Origin: Enhygromyxa salina
GTDB lineage: Bacteria; Myxococcota_A; Polyangia; Nannocystales; Nannocystaceae
Length of the DNA: 64,000 bases
Direction: 5' to 3'
Assembly: GCF_002994635.1 (NCBI RefSeq)
Contig: NZ_PVNL01000042.1
Span: 124,001-188,000 of the forward strand
The position numbers were made by a program, and so were the translations under genes. The notes beneath the pieces are model-generated. The model was not told the origin of the DNA. It made no database searches and saw only the letters and a list, made by a program, of their open reading frames with translations. Shown one piece after another: positions 28,101-35,740 of the stretch; positions within the stretch are counted from its first letter, which is position 1, and each line of letters starts with the position of its first letter.

Positions 28101-28350
28101 GACCAAGCGCCGCGCGAAGCCTGCCCGCGCGCGCCTCCAAGCCTCGCTGCGTGGCTGAGTCGAGCGCGGCCCCCCACACCGGAGGCGTCGGCGGGCTGGC
28201 GATCACCCCCGACGCAAGCTCGAGGCCCTGAACATCGACGGGATGCTTGGCCGCCAGCGCTTCGGGGCTCGCGAGCAAGAGCGCCGCCAGGCTAGCGAGC
28301 GCGGGAAAGGCGAGGCCGCGCTGGGTAGTGATCGACTTCGAGCGTTGCAC
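25186..28350 (-). CDS. Secreted zinc metalloprotease (M36/M4-like) with MYXO-CTERM-type end
   Basis: 1054 residues. There is a signal peptide (AALLLASPEALA), then an FTP-like propeptide (to about 300). The catalytic domain carries the zinc motif HEIGH in VVYHEIGHVVHF and a downstream Glu in LSEGVADYLA, as in gluzincins of the fungalysin/thermolysin type. A beta-sandwich region, a DUF4215-like Cys-rich repeat (CGDGQVTGDELCDDGN) and a long Asp-Gly linker come next. The end is a MYXO-CTERM-like signal: DGCNCS, a hydrophobic helix (WLLALLGLGLG) and basic residues. This predicts export and sorting to the cell surface, perhaps for predation. After the basic residues a 9-bp tandem repeat adds Ser-Arg-Ser triplets and about 20 more residues, unusual for a signal that normally ends at its Arg cluster. 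Confidence 0.88.
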   Translation of the reverse strand: MQRSKSITTQRGLAFPALASLAALLLASPEALAAKHPVDVQGLELASGVIASPPTPPVWGAALDSATQRGLEARAGRLRAALGRAWIAWDPHRGAPRGIITAGVPAPGTASSALAAELFARLWLAQHVDVLAPGADLSDFELVANDSSAGIRSVGFRQLHNGLRVIGGQLSLQFRADALVYVGSQALPNLAVPSTSAPTISLAKALTRAREWVLADYPTATSVSATGPAERVILPIFHTLHTPPGNTTAGHYGYHDVVRVEVRSGDPIAHWSVYLDAHTGSPVAREQLVKSAGEVRFDVPVRYPGFGREDVIAPELFMVETGNDAMTDIDGLLQLSASPTLVSTSVDGPLVDVVNLAGASATANFQLANNGTIIWSEAGTAARDAQLSVFVHASRAKAHVRGIDPNLAWLDEQLLARVNANNQCNAFADDQGVLFRGGGNQCENMGRVGDVVYHEIGHVVHFESILMGVGAVDGALSEGVADYLATTITGDSGMARGFFNNDNNPLRELDPDGSEWTWPEDISADPHGTGRIIGGTLWDLRTALIEQLGPVAGHARADLIYYEGHRRATDIPSMYPAALVADDNDGDLSNGTPNGCAINTAFAEHGLLDLGAIAGSLQVELENVPAGREVALTASAPMFAGCPQSVDSASLRWRVRESPEDIFEVAMSLQGGVWVATIPTQATGVVVEFQVEATYANGTVGHRPSNLADPWYQTYFGAVIPIYCLDANANLDEWSLAGDGDIWDFALMDISATDPPAPYDDDGVLLTMEGDYLPESDTAATSPLVDISGHTDVRLQYRRWLSVEDGFYDQATISANGQSVWTNLATEGAVTHHKDQEWRFHDINLSEFIADGDVELEFALISDQGLHFGGWTVDAWCIVEVVEAVCGDGQVTGDELCDDGNTIDGDGCDAACVPEPDPPGDGDGDGDGDGDGDPGDGDGDPGDGDSGDDDSGDGDAGDDSSAGDEGDTGTDTAGAGDPAVEDGCNCSAEPHDERPWSGVWLLALLGLGLGRVRDRSSRSSRSSRSSRSSRSSRSGLGLRSVVHRQTVREPTPSL
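25250..25312 (-). repeat. Seven-copy 9-bp tandem repeat at the protease C-terminus
   Basis: Seven exact copies of gatcggctc plus a degenerate eighth. In the protease frame they encode Arg-Ser-Ser triplets just after the MYXO-CTERM basic cluster. The unit of nine keeps the frame on copy-number change. Confidence 0.92.
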
Positions 28351-28457
28351 GAGCTCGCGATAGCGAGTTCACGCGCTGCGGGCAATCACAGCTGGACCTT
28401 TGGCGTAGGGACCCGCTCGAGCTGCCCCACGCGCAATTTGGTGATGAGCGCTGGAAC

Positions 28458-31400
28458 TCACCGGTCCGATCCGGTCGGACGGATCGGCGCGTCGACGGTC
28501 CTCGGCCTGCGCTCGCGCTCGCGGGCGACCACGAAGCCCCGCTTGGCTCGCGCCCAGTCGCCGAGCACCGCGGCCGCCGTGGCCGAGCCGGTCCGGGCGA
28601 GGTGGCGCTCGAGCATGCCCTGCAGCTCGGCCTCGGCGTCCGGATCCTCATCCAGGGCGTGAACCTCGAGATAGTCGGCGTTGATCCGCAGGACCTCGCT
28701 GCTGCGTAGATACAGCACACCGCCGGTCATGCCGGCGCCAGCGTTGTCGCCGATCGGCCCGAGAATCGCCACGCGTCCGCCGGTCATGTACTCGCAGGCG
28801 TGGAGGCCCGCGCCCTCGAGCACGGCCTCGGCCCCGGAGTTGCGCACGGCGAAGCGATCGCCGGCCCGGCCGCGCAGGTACAGGGAGCCACCGGTCGCGC
28901 CGTAGAGCGCACAGTTGCCGATCAGCAGGTTGTCCTCCGCCACGAACCGGGCCGCGGCTGGCGGAACGACCGTCACGCTACCGCCGCTCATGCCCTTGGC
29001 GACCGAGTCGTTGGCCTCGCCGATCAGCGCGACCTCGAGGCCCTGGACCAAGAAGCAGGCGAAGCCCTGGCCGGCGCTGCCTTCAAACTCGAGGGTGGCG
29101 CTGCCGGGCGCTGGCAGGTAGCAGGCGCGATCGGGATCGGCGAGCGTCCGCGGGCGCTGCTCGAGCGACCGCATGCGCGCGGCGTGGGCACGATCGGCCA
29201 GCTCACCCGCGAGGCGGGCGAGGGTGGCCCGATCGGTGGTCGCGATCGCGTAGCGGGCTCGAACCGACTCACCGCGCTCGAGCGCGGGCAGGACCTCGGC
29301 GAGCAGCCGCCGATCGAGGACGCTCATCGACTCGTCGTCGTCGCGCGAGCGCTCCGGCCACGCGCGCGCGGGCGCGTCGGCGCGCAGCTCTGGGCCCTCG
29401 AGCAGGCGCGCGAGGTCGATGCCGCGGCGCGCCATCAGCTCGCGGTGGCGCCCGGCCGGTCGCAGGGCCTCGCTGCGCCCGAGCAGCTCCCGCAGCGAGT
29501 TCACCCCGAGCGCCGCGAGCCGCTCACGGACTTCGTCGGCGAGGCGCTCGAGCACCGCGACGATCGCCTCGGGCGAGCCCTGGTACTTGGCCTTGAACTT
29601 GGGGTCGTGGGTCGCGATGCCCCGCGGGCACCGGTTCTTCTCGCAGATCCGGGCCATGATGCAGCCCTGGGCGACGAGCAGGAGCTTGCCGAAGCCGAAC
29701 TCCTCGGCCCCGAGCGCCGCGGCCACGATCACGTCGAAGCCCGAGTGCAGGCCACCGTCGACGCGCAGGGTCACGCGCTCGCGCAGGCCGTTTGCGGCCA
29801 GGGCCTGGTGGACCTCCGCGAGGCCCAGCTCCCAGGTCAGGCCGGCGTGCTTCATCGAGCTCAGCGGGGCCGCGCCCGTGCCCCCGTCGCCGCCGGAGAT
29901 CTGGATCACGTCGGCGCCGGCCTTGACCACGCCGACGGCGATGGTCCCGATGTCCACGCCCGAGACCAACTTGACCCCGATCCGCGCGCTCGGATTGACG
30001 GCCCGCAGCTCGTAGATGAGCTGCTTGAGGTCCTCGATCGAGTAGATGTCGTGCAGCGGCGGCGGCGAGATCAAGTCGACGCCGACGCCAGCGTGGCGGG
30101 CCTGAGCGATCGCGGCGTCGACCTTGATGCCCATGAGCTGGCCGCCCTCGCCAGGCTTGGCCCCCTGGGCGATCTTGATCTCGATCTCCTCGCCAGTGAC
30201 GAGATACTCGGCGTCGACGCCAAACCGGCCGGAAGCCACCTGCTTGGTCGTGGCCGTGGTCCCATCGACGAAGTACCACGGGTTCTCGCCGCCCTCGCCC
30301 GAGTTGCTGCGCCCGCCAATGCGACGCATGGCCAGGAACACGTCGCGCTGAGCCTCGGCGCTGATCGCCCCGAAGGACATGGCTCCGGACCCGAACCGAG
30401 CCAAAATCGCCCGGCGATCCTCGACCTCATCGACGGTCAGCTCGGGCCCGACCGGGCGCAGCTCGAGGAGCTGGCGGAGGTTGACGGGGTCGCCCTGCTC
30501 GCCAGCCTCGAGGTAGGCCCGCCAGTCGATCGCGTCGCCGTCGAGGTCCCGGGGCCCGGCGAGCTTGCGGGTCAGTCGGTGGACCAGCTTCGAGCGGGCC
30601 GCGGTCATCGAGTGGGCTTCGCCCGCGTGGCCGCGGGGGTGCTCCTTGAGCAGATAGTTGCTCGGCAGGAGCTCGGCCCCGGCCCCGGCGGTGGCAGCCG
30701 CGGCCGCCCGAGTCCGCAGCATGTCAGCCGCGAGCTCGGGCAGATCCAGGCCGCCGATCGGGCTGTCGAGGCCCGGGAACAATCGATCGAGCAGGCCCTG
30801 GGCGAGGCCGAAGCTGGTGAACAGCTTGGCGCTCTGATAGCTGCGCACGACCGAGATGCCCATCTTGCTCATGATCTTGAGCAGGCCGTTGTCGAGCGCG
30901 CGACACAGCTGGGCCTCGCGCTCGTCGGCCCGCTCCGCGCTCGCGTCGGCGCTCTCGCGGGCGAGCTCGCAGGCGAGGTAGGGACACACGGCGGTGGCGC
31001 CAAACCCGACGGCGCAAGCGAGCTGGTGGGTGGTCCGGACGTCGCCAGTGTCGAGCACGATCGACGACCCGAGCCGCAGGCCCTCGCGGTTGAGGGCGAC
31101 CACGGCCGCGCGCAGGGCCAGCAAACTCGGGATCGGCGGCCGCTCGTGGCTCGCCTTGCGATCGCTGAGGATCACGATCGCCCGGCCGCCCGCGGCCGCC
31201 GCCAGGGTCTGTTCGGCGATCGCCTCGAGGGCCGCCTCGAGGGCCGCCCCACCCTCGCGCTCGAGCGCCTCGGCTGCGACGCAGATGTCGATCTCCCGGG
31301 CCCGGATCCGCGGCTCACTCGGTCGAAGATCACGCGGGACCGAGTCCCGCAGGCGCCGGACCCAGGCCATCTGGGCGAGGCTCAGGACCGGCGTAGCGAG

Positions 31401-33020
31401 CCGCAGCCCCGGCGCCTGCGGCAGCAGCTCCTTGGCCGCGAAGATGTTCGGTCGCTGGCCCAGGTAGGTCGACAGATCGGTGACGCTGCGCTCGCGGATG
31501 TAGTCGAGGGGCGGGTTGGTGACCTGGGCGAAGGTCTGGAAGAAGTAGTCGTAGAGGCTGCGCGGGAGCGCGGAGAACAGCGCCGGCCGGGCCGTGTCCC
31601 CCATCGAACCGATCGCCTCGCGGCCGCCCTCGATCATCGGCCTCAGGACCTTGGCGTGCTCCTCGACGGTCAGCCCGAACAGCGCCCCGCGGGCCCGGAC
31701 CGAGAGCCGCTGCGGCTCCTCGCTCGGGCTCGCGAGCTCGGCCGGGAAGTCGACGAGCCGGGCGTCGAAGCGGGCGCCGTGGTTCTCGCGCGAGACCGAG
31801 GGATCGCGGAAGTGGACCTCGCCGCTGTCGAGCTCGACCTTGACGCCAGAGCCGGCCGGAACCGTCCCCTGCGACTCGATCGCCGCTGGATCCAGAGCAA
31901 AGATCCCGGCCTCCGAGGCGAGCACGAACACCTGCTCGGTCATCGTCCAGCGGGCCGGGCGGAACCCATTGCGATCGAGGCGGGCCCCGACGCCGCGTCC
32001 GTCGGCCCAGGTGATCAGCGCCGGCCCGTCCCAGGGCTCCATCGCCCGGCCCCAGAAGCTGTAGAAGTCGTTGCGGATCCCGGCCACGGGGATCGTGATC
32101 GCCAAGATGTCCTCGATCTGTGGGATCGAGCTGCGCACGCGCAGCGCCTCGACCTGCTCGTTGAGGTTGCCCGAGTCCGAGACGTCGCGGTGGGTCAGCA
32201 GCTCGTTGGGCGCCAGACCCAGGGCCTGCTCGCGCGAGTAGGACCAGCTCCGGTTGCCGGCGATCGTGTTGATCTCACCGTTGTGGGCGATCAGGCGGAA
32301 CGGCTGAGCCTTGTCCCAGGTGCTGCGGGTGTTGGTCGAGAACCGGCGGTGGAACAGGGCGAAGCGGGTGCGAAACCGGGGATCGAGCAGGTCCGGGTAG
32401 AACGCTGGGAGCTCCGCGGCCCGAGTCAGGGCCTTGTAGACCACGGTCTGGCTCGACAGCGAGGTGAAGAACATCGGCTCTGGAGCGCCGGCCCCAACGA
32501 GCTCGCTCAGGCGCGTGCGGGTGGTCTGTTTGGCCTGGTAGAGCCGGGCCTCGAAGCTGGGCTCGGTCCGACACGCGCGCGGGCGCTGGATGATCGCCTG
32601 AAGGATCTCCGGCGCGGTCGCGGCCGCGATCTCGCCGAGCACCTGTGGACAGGTCGGGACCTCGCGGTAGTGGAGGATGTCGAGATCGAACACCGCGAAG
32701 GTCTGCTCGAACACATCGAGCACGGCCGCGCGCTGGTCCGGGGCGGTCAGGAACAAGGTCGCAACGGCGACCGAGCCGGGCTCGTGACCGATCAACGCCC
32801 AGGGGATGTCGGTCATGATCCCGGCGCCGTCGCTGCTGCGTCCGTCTGCCGCCACGGCCCCGCGGTGCTCGACCGCGGCGAGGGCCGTGAGCGCGCGATC
32901 GAGGTGCTCGCGCCGGGCGACGCCGTCTCGGGCCGCGATGAAGCCGACCCCGCAAGCGGCGTGCTCGCGCGGCCGAGCGATGGAGAACCGTCGTTGTTTC
33001 GTACCCTGACTCATGCTCAC
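28458..33020 (-). CDS. gltB: Glutamate synthase large (alpha) subunit
   Basis: 1520 residues with the full GltB architecture. It has an N-terminal class II amidotransferase (catalytic Cys23 in HAACGVGF, normally exposed by propeptide cleavage) and a central domain. The FMN-binding synthase domain holds SGGDGGTGAAPL and the 3Fe-4S cysteines C-x5-C-x4-C in GCIMARICEKNRC. A C-terminal GXGXG beta-helix follows. The enzyme makes two glutamates from glutamine and 2-oxoglutarate. The start is GTG at 33020 or ATG at 33014; a G-rich stretch lies just upstream. No gltD small-subunit gene is adjacent. It is divergent from a NifA-like activator across a palindrome-bearing intergenic region, so nitrogen control is likely. 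Confidence 0.96.
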   Translation of the reverse strand: MSMSQGTKQRRFSIARPREHAACGVGFIAARDGVARREHLDRALTALAAVEHRGAVAADGRSSDGAGIMTDIPWALIGHEPGSVAVATLFLTAPDQRAAVLDVFEQTFAVFDLDILHYREVPTCPQVLGEIAAATAPEILQAIIQRPRACRTEPSFEARLYQAKQTTRTRLSELVGAGAPEPMFFTSLSSQTVVYKALTRAAELPAFYPDLLDPRFRTRFALFHRRFSTNTRSTWDKAQPFRLIAHNGEINTIAGNRSWSYSREQALGLAPNELLTHRDVSDSGNLNEQVEALRVRSSIPQIEDILAITIPVAGIRNDFYSFWGRAMEPWDGPALITWADGRGVGARLDRNGFRPARWTMTEQVFVLASEAGIFALDPAAIESQGTVPAGSGVKVELDSGEVHFRDPSVSRENHGARFDARLVDFPAELASPSEEPQRLSVRARGALFGLTVEEHAKVLRPMIEGGREAIGSMGDTARPALFSALPRSLYDYFFQTFAQVTNPPLDYIRERSVTDLSTYLGQRPNIFAAKELLPQAPGLRLATPVLSLAQMAWVRRLRDSVPRDLRPSEPRIRAREIDICVAAEALEREGGAALEAALEAIAEQTLAAAAGGRAIVILSDRKASHERPPIPSLLALRAAVVALNREGLRLGSSIVLDTGDVRTTHQLACAVGFGATAVCPYLACELARESADASAERADEREAQLCRALDNGLLKIMSKMGISVVRSYQSAKLFTSFGLAQGLLDRLFPGLDSPIGGLDLPELAADMLRTRAAAAATAGAGAELLPSNYLLKEHPRGHAGEAHSMTAARSKLVHRLTRKLAGPRDLDGDAIDWRAYLEAGEQGDPVNLRQLLELRPVGPELTVDEVEDRRAILARFGSGAMSFGAISAEAQRDVFLAMRRIGGRSNSGEGGENPWYFVDGTTATTKQVASGRFGVDAEYLVTGEEIEIKIAQGAKPGEGGQLMGIKVDAAIAQARHAGVGVDLISPPPLHDIYSIEDLKQLIYELRAVNPSARIGVKLVSGVDIGTIAVGVVKAGADVIQISGGDGGTGAAPLSSMKHAGLTWELGLAEVHQALAANGLRERVTLRVDGGLHSGFDVIVAAALGAEEFGFGKLLLVAQGCIMARICEKNRCPRGIATHDPKFKAKYQGSPEAIVAVLERLADEVRERLAALGVNSLRELLGRSEALRPAGRHRELMARRGIDLARLLEGPELRADAPARAWPERSRDDDESMSVLDRRLLAEVLPALERGESVRARYAIATTDRATLARLAGELADRAHAARMRSLEQRPRTLADPDRACYLPAPGSATLEFEGSAGQGFACFLVQGLEVALIGEANDSVAKGMSGGSVTVVPPAAARFVAEDNLLIGNCALYGATGGSLYLRGRAGDRFAVRNSGAEAVLEGAGLHACEYMTGGRVAILGPIGDNAGAGMTGGVLYLRSSEVLRINADYLEVHALDEDPDAEAELQGMLERHLARTGSATAAAVLGDWARAKRGFVVARERERRPRTVDAPIRPTGSDR

Positions 33021-33211
33021 TGAAGCCCCCCGACGACTTCGCCCGCGAATTCAGCGCCGGGGTGCATGAGCGAGAAACCTACGCCAGCGTAGGTCCGCGG
33101 CCCAATCGCAACGACGCAGAGCTTCTTGAACAAGATGTTGAGCGTAGGTAGGAGCACGAGTCCGACGAGTGCGTAGCTTTTGAAGGAGTTTCGTCGAGAC
33201 ATCGACGCCAA
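33017..33211 (-). CDS. Possible 64-aa membrane peptide coupled to gltB
   Basis: A short frame with one hydrophobic segment (SYALVGLVLLPTLNILF) whose TGA stop overlaps the GTG start of gltB (GTGA). If translated it would couple translation into gltB. The composition is plausible but the palindrome at 33078-33093 falls inside it, so it may only be leader sequence. Confidence 0.25.
   Translation of the reverse strand: MASMSRRNSFKSYALVGLVLLPTLNILFKKLCVVAIGPRTYAGVGFSLMHPGAEFAGEVVGGLQ
33078..33093. promoter_or_regulatory. 16-bp palindrome, operator-like (site 1)
   Basis: cctacgccagcgtagg, a perfect inverted repeat of seven-base arms, lies upstream of gltB. It matches the spacing of two sites before the NifA-like gene, with consensus CTAC-N6-GTAGG. 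Extra GCGTAG half-sites occur at 33142 and 33171. Confidence 0.55.
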
Positions 33212-33252
33212 TCGAACGCAAGCGCCATTCCCGTGATACGGCTGACATGAAA

Positions 33253-33258
33253 TATAAT
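33253..33258 (+). promoter_or_regulatory. Perfect -10 hexamer in AT-rich core of the divergent region
   Basis: tataat sits in the only AT-rich block (33248-33264) between gltB and the NifA-like gene. A good -35 at 17 bp is not obvious. It could serve the activator gene, which starts about 80 bp downstream. Confidence 0.35.
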
Positions 33259-33288
33259 AAAATCAAGGACTTACGGTAGATGCCTATA

Positions 33289-33333
33289 GCTACGTTTGCG
33301 TAGGGTCACGGAATGCCCCTACAATCTCGTAGG
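33289..33333. promoter_or_regulatory. Paired 16-bp palindromes (sites 2 and 3) before the NifA-like gene
   Basis: gctacgtttgcgtagg (33289-33304) and cctacaatctcgtagg (33318-33333) share the CTAC-N6-GTAGG pattern with site 1. Their centres are 29 bp apart, close to three helical turns. Site 3 ends 2 bp before the GTG start and covers the place where a ribosome site should be, so binding there could block both transcription and initiation. Confidence 0.55.
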
Positions 33334-33335
33334 AA

Positions 33336-34859
33336 GTGCCTGACTCCGCCCCGACCGCTGACGAACTGTCGGCCACACTCGCCGAGCGCATGGAGCTCCG
33401 CGACGTGGTCGGCGGGTCCCTGCAGATGCTCGCCGAGCGGCCGGGCATGGCGCACCCCTACCTGACCCTGAGCGACTCGGAGACCGGCGAGAGCTGGATC
33501 GAGCAGGCCCACGGCCTGACCAAGGAGCAGGTGCGACGCGGTCGCTACGCGTTCGGCGAGGGCATCGTCGGGCGGGTGATCCAGAGCGGGCGAACCCGGG
33601 TCGTGCACGGCTCGAGCCCGAAATTCCTCAACCGTCTCGGCCGCAGCGAGCCCGAGTACATGTCGTTCATCTGCGCCCCCGTCCGGCTCGACGGCCAGGT
33701 GATCGGGACCGTGTCCGTCGACCGCCACGGCGCCGACCCGGCCGAGCTGCAAGTGGACGTGACCCTGGTCGAGGCCGTGGCTGACATGCTCGGCCACGCG
33801 ATCGCCATGCGTCGGCGGGCAGCCGAGGCCCGGATCACGATCGAGGCCGAGAACCGCCGGCTGCGGGCCGAGCTGCGCGAGCGGTTTCGGATCTCCAACA
33901 TCGTCGGCAGCCACAAGTCGATGCTCGCGGTGTACGAGAAGATCGCCCAGGTCGCGCGCAGCAACACGACGGTGCTGCTCCGCGGCGAGAGCGGGACCGG
34001 CAAGGAGCTGGTCGCCCGGGCCACCCACTTCGCCTCGCCCCGGGCCGAGGCGCCGTTCGTCGCGCTCAACTGCGCTGCCCTGCCCGAGTCGATGCTCGAG
34101 AGCGAGCTATTCGGCCACGAGCGCGGGGCCTTCACCGGGGCGATCGAGACCCGCAAGGGTCGCTTCGAGCTCGCCGACGGCGGGACCATCTTCCTCGACG
34201 AGATCGGCGAGCTGCGCCCGCAGACCCAGATCAAGCTGCTCCGGGTCCTGCAAGAGCGCAGCTTCGAGCGGATCGGCAGCAACCAGACGCGGCGCTGCGA
34301 CGTCCGGGTGCTCGCGGCCACGCACACTGATCTCGAGCGGGCGATCGCCGAGGGTCGGTTCCGCGAGGATCTCTACTATCGGCTCAACGTGTTCGACATC
34401 CAGCTCCCGGCCCTCCGCGATCGCCGGGAGGACGTGCTCGAGCTCGCCAACTTCTTCGTCAACCGCTACGGCTCCGAGCGCGACCCGCCGGTGACCCGAA
34501 TCTCGCGCAAGGCCGCGCGAATGCTGTGGGCCTGGGACTGGCCCGGCAACGTCCGCGAGCTCGAGAACTGCATCGAGCGGGCGGTGCTGCTGGCCGGCGG
34601 CGGGGTCATCCGGGCCGAGCACCTGCCCGCGACGCTGCGTGGGGTCGAGCCCGGCGACAGCGAAGCTCGCGGTGAGGCTCCTGCGCTGGGCGATGCCCCG
34701 GCCGGGGCGACCCTCGACGAGGCCCTGCATGCGCTCGAGCGACGCATGCTCGAGCGCGCGCTCGGGCAGAGCGGCGGAAACCGAGCCGCGGCGGCCCGAG
34801 CTCTGGGCATCAGCGAGCGCCGCATGGGTCTGCGCGTGCACAAGCACGGCCTTGGCTGA
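33336..34859 (+). CDS. NifA-like sigma54-dependent transcriptional activator
   Basis: 507 residues: an N-terminal GAF domain (about 20-160), a short coiled linker, an AAA+ sigma54-activation domain and a Fis-type helix-turn-helix. The key AAA+ motifs are intact: Walker A GESGTGKE, the sigma54-contacting loop GAFTGA, Walker B FLDEIGEL and the WPGNVREL end motif. The C-terminal helix-turn-helix is NRAAAARALGISERRMGLRVHK. GAF input domains sense small molecules or redox state in NifA/NorR-type proteins. The start is GTG 33336. The gene is divergent from gltB and probably regulates it, itself, or both through the three palindromes nearby. No nif genes are in the window, so a strict NifA role is not implied. 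Confidence 0.9.
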   Translation: MPDSAPTADELSATLAERMELRDVVGGSLQMLAERPGMAHPYLTLSDSETGESWIEQAHGLTKEQVRRGRYAFGEGIVGRVIQSGRTRVVHGSSPKFLNRLGRSEPEYMSFICAPVRLDGQVIGTVSVDRHGADPAELQVDVTLVEAVADMLGHAIAMRRRAAEARITIEAENRRLRAELRERFRISNIVGSHKSMLAVYEKIAQVARSNTTVLLRGESGTGKELVARATHFASPRAEAPFVALNCAALPESMLESELFGHERGAFTGAIETRKGRFELADGGTIFLDEIGELRPQTQIKLLRVLQERSFERIGSNQTRRCDVRVLAATHTDLERAIAEGRFREDLYYRLNVFDIQLPALRDRREDVLELANFFVNRYGSERDPPVTRISRKAARMLWAWDWPGNVRELENCIERAVLLAGGGVIRAEHLPATLRGVEPGDSEARGEAPALGDAPAGATLDEALHALERRMLERALGQSGGNRAAAARALGISERRMGLRVHKHGLG

Positions 34860-35003
34860 GCGCGTGTACTCTCGGCCCGCGCGGGCGCAGCATCGACTCG
34901 TTCGCCGAGAATGTGGCGACAACAATCTGGACGATTCACGCAACCGCCGTCGCGCCCTGTGACGTCCGCGTTGCTCATTGAAACGCCATGATGTACCTTC
35001 GCG

Positions 35004-35318
35004 GTGGTGCTGGCTCGATGGCGCATCTTGGCCGTGTTGATCGCGGTCCTGTGGTTGGCCGGGTGGGGCCCGGCCGACGCGCGCCGCACCGTCGACGACT
35101 GCGTCAGCCAGCCAGACGCCGACGGTGCCCTGCTTGCTCGGCGAGCAGATGAACGGCTCATCGAGACCGTAGGTGCCACTGGCCTGTCGGGGGACGCGGT
35201 CGCCGTGTTGCCCGCGCCGTTTCGGGTGATCCAACCGGACGCGACTCGCGGACATGACCATGTTCAGCTCGCGCAGCTGTGGGTTGGCTCGCCTCGTGGC
35301 CCACCGATGATCGGTTGA
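35004..35318 (+). CDS. Possible small secreted protein, doubtful
   Basis: A 104-codon frame from GTG 35004 begins with a signal-peptide-like sequence (ILAVLIAVLWLAGWGPADA) followed by a featureless mature part. There is no clear ribosome site, and the rest of the 543-bp stretch 34860-35402 shows no other gene. It could be real or chance. Confidence 0.3.
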   Translation: MVLARWRILAVLIAVLWLAGWGPADARRTVDDCVSQPDADGALLARRADERLIETVGATGLSGDAVAVLPAPFRVIQPDATRGHDHVQLAQLWVGSPRGPPMIG

Positions 35319-35402
35319 ACCGCCACGGCCCGTCGTCTTGGTGGGCCCCTTCGTGGTTTGTCCGTCATCGGTCTCCGTGCCGAACACGGAGTGTGGTGAG
35401 CC

Positions 35403-35687
35403 ATGCAAGAGAACGCTACGCCACGCGCCCGGCGCGTGGTCGTCATTGGAGTCAGCCCAGGGTTGAATACCGCGTTGGCACGAAGCATTTATGTCAACGC
35501 GGCGCATTTAGAGGCACAGGTGTCGATTGTCGCCAAGCAGGGGTCGGCGAGTGCCCTCAGCCTGTTCGCGCTATTGTCACTGGGTGCTCGCGTGGGCGAT
35601 CGGGTCGAGGTCACGGCGGTCGGCCCCGAAGCTGCCCGCGCCTGCAATGCGATCGTGGCCTTGCTACTAGGCGAGGAGCCACGATGA
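35403..35687 (+). CDS. HPr-like protein lacking the phospho-acceptor histidine
   Basis: 94 residues with the HPr fold pattern of the PTS phosphocarrier: a first strand (RRVVVIGVS), the active-site turn, the regulatory-Ser region (GSASALSLFALLSLGAR) and the final strand and helix (RVEVTAVGPEAARACNAI). In HPr the turn reads GLHARPA; here it is GLNTALA, so His15 is Asn and Arg17 is Ala. The protein cannot carry phosphate at the usual site. The Ser46-region serines are kept. It sits directly before a K+/H+ antiporter gene through an 18-codon coupling frame, suggesting a regulatory subunit. In enterobacteria PTS proteins such as PtsN are known to control K+ transport. The assignment as HPr-like is by pattern only. 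Confidence 0.72.
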   Translation: MQENATPRARRVVVIGVSPGLNTALARSIYVNAAHLEAQVSIVAKQGSASALSLFALLSLGARVGDRVEVTAVGPEAARACNAIVALLLGEEPR

Positions 35688-35740
35688 TCGGCCACACTCT
35701 CAGCGCCGTCGCGGTGGTCGCGACAGTCGAGTCCAAATGA
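35684..35740 (+). CDS. 18-codon coupling ORF between HPr-like and antiporter genes
   Basis: ATG 35684 overlaps the TGA of the HPr-like gene. Its own TGA (35738-35740) overlaps the ATG of the antiporter gene. The peptide would be MIGHTLSAVAVVATVESK. The double ATGA overlap bridges the 49-nt gap, so ribosomes could pass from the first gene to the third by termination-reinitiation. Confidence 0.5.
   Translation: MIGHTLSAVAVVATVESK

Noticed and set aside
28800..33023. Very long open frame on the plus strand opposite gltB (about 1400 codons)
   Set aside because: It is antisense to a textbook glutamate synthase gene, has skewed composition (Arg, Gly, Asp, Glu-rich) and no recognisable domain. High GC content leaves such shadow frames open.
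33211..33336. NifA-type upstream sites (TGT-N10-ACA) or a sigma54 promoter before gltB
   Set aside because: None found by eye with the required spacing; only the CTAC-N6-GTAGG palindromes are convincing.
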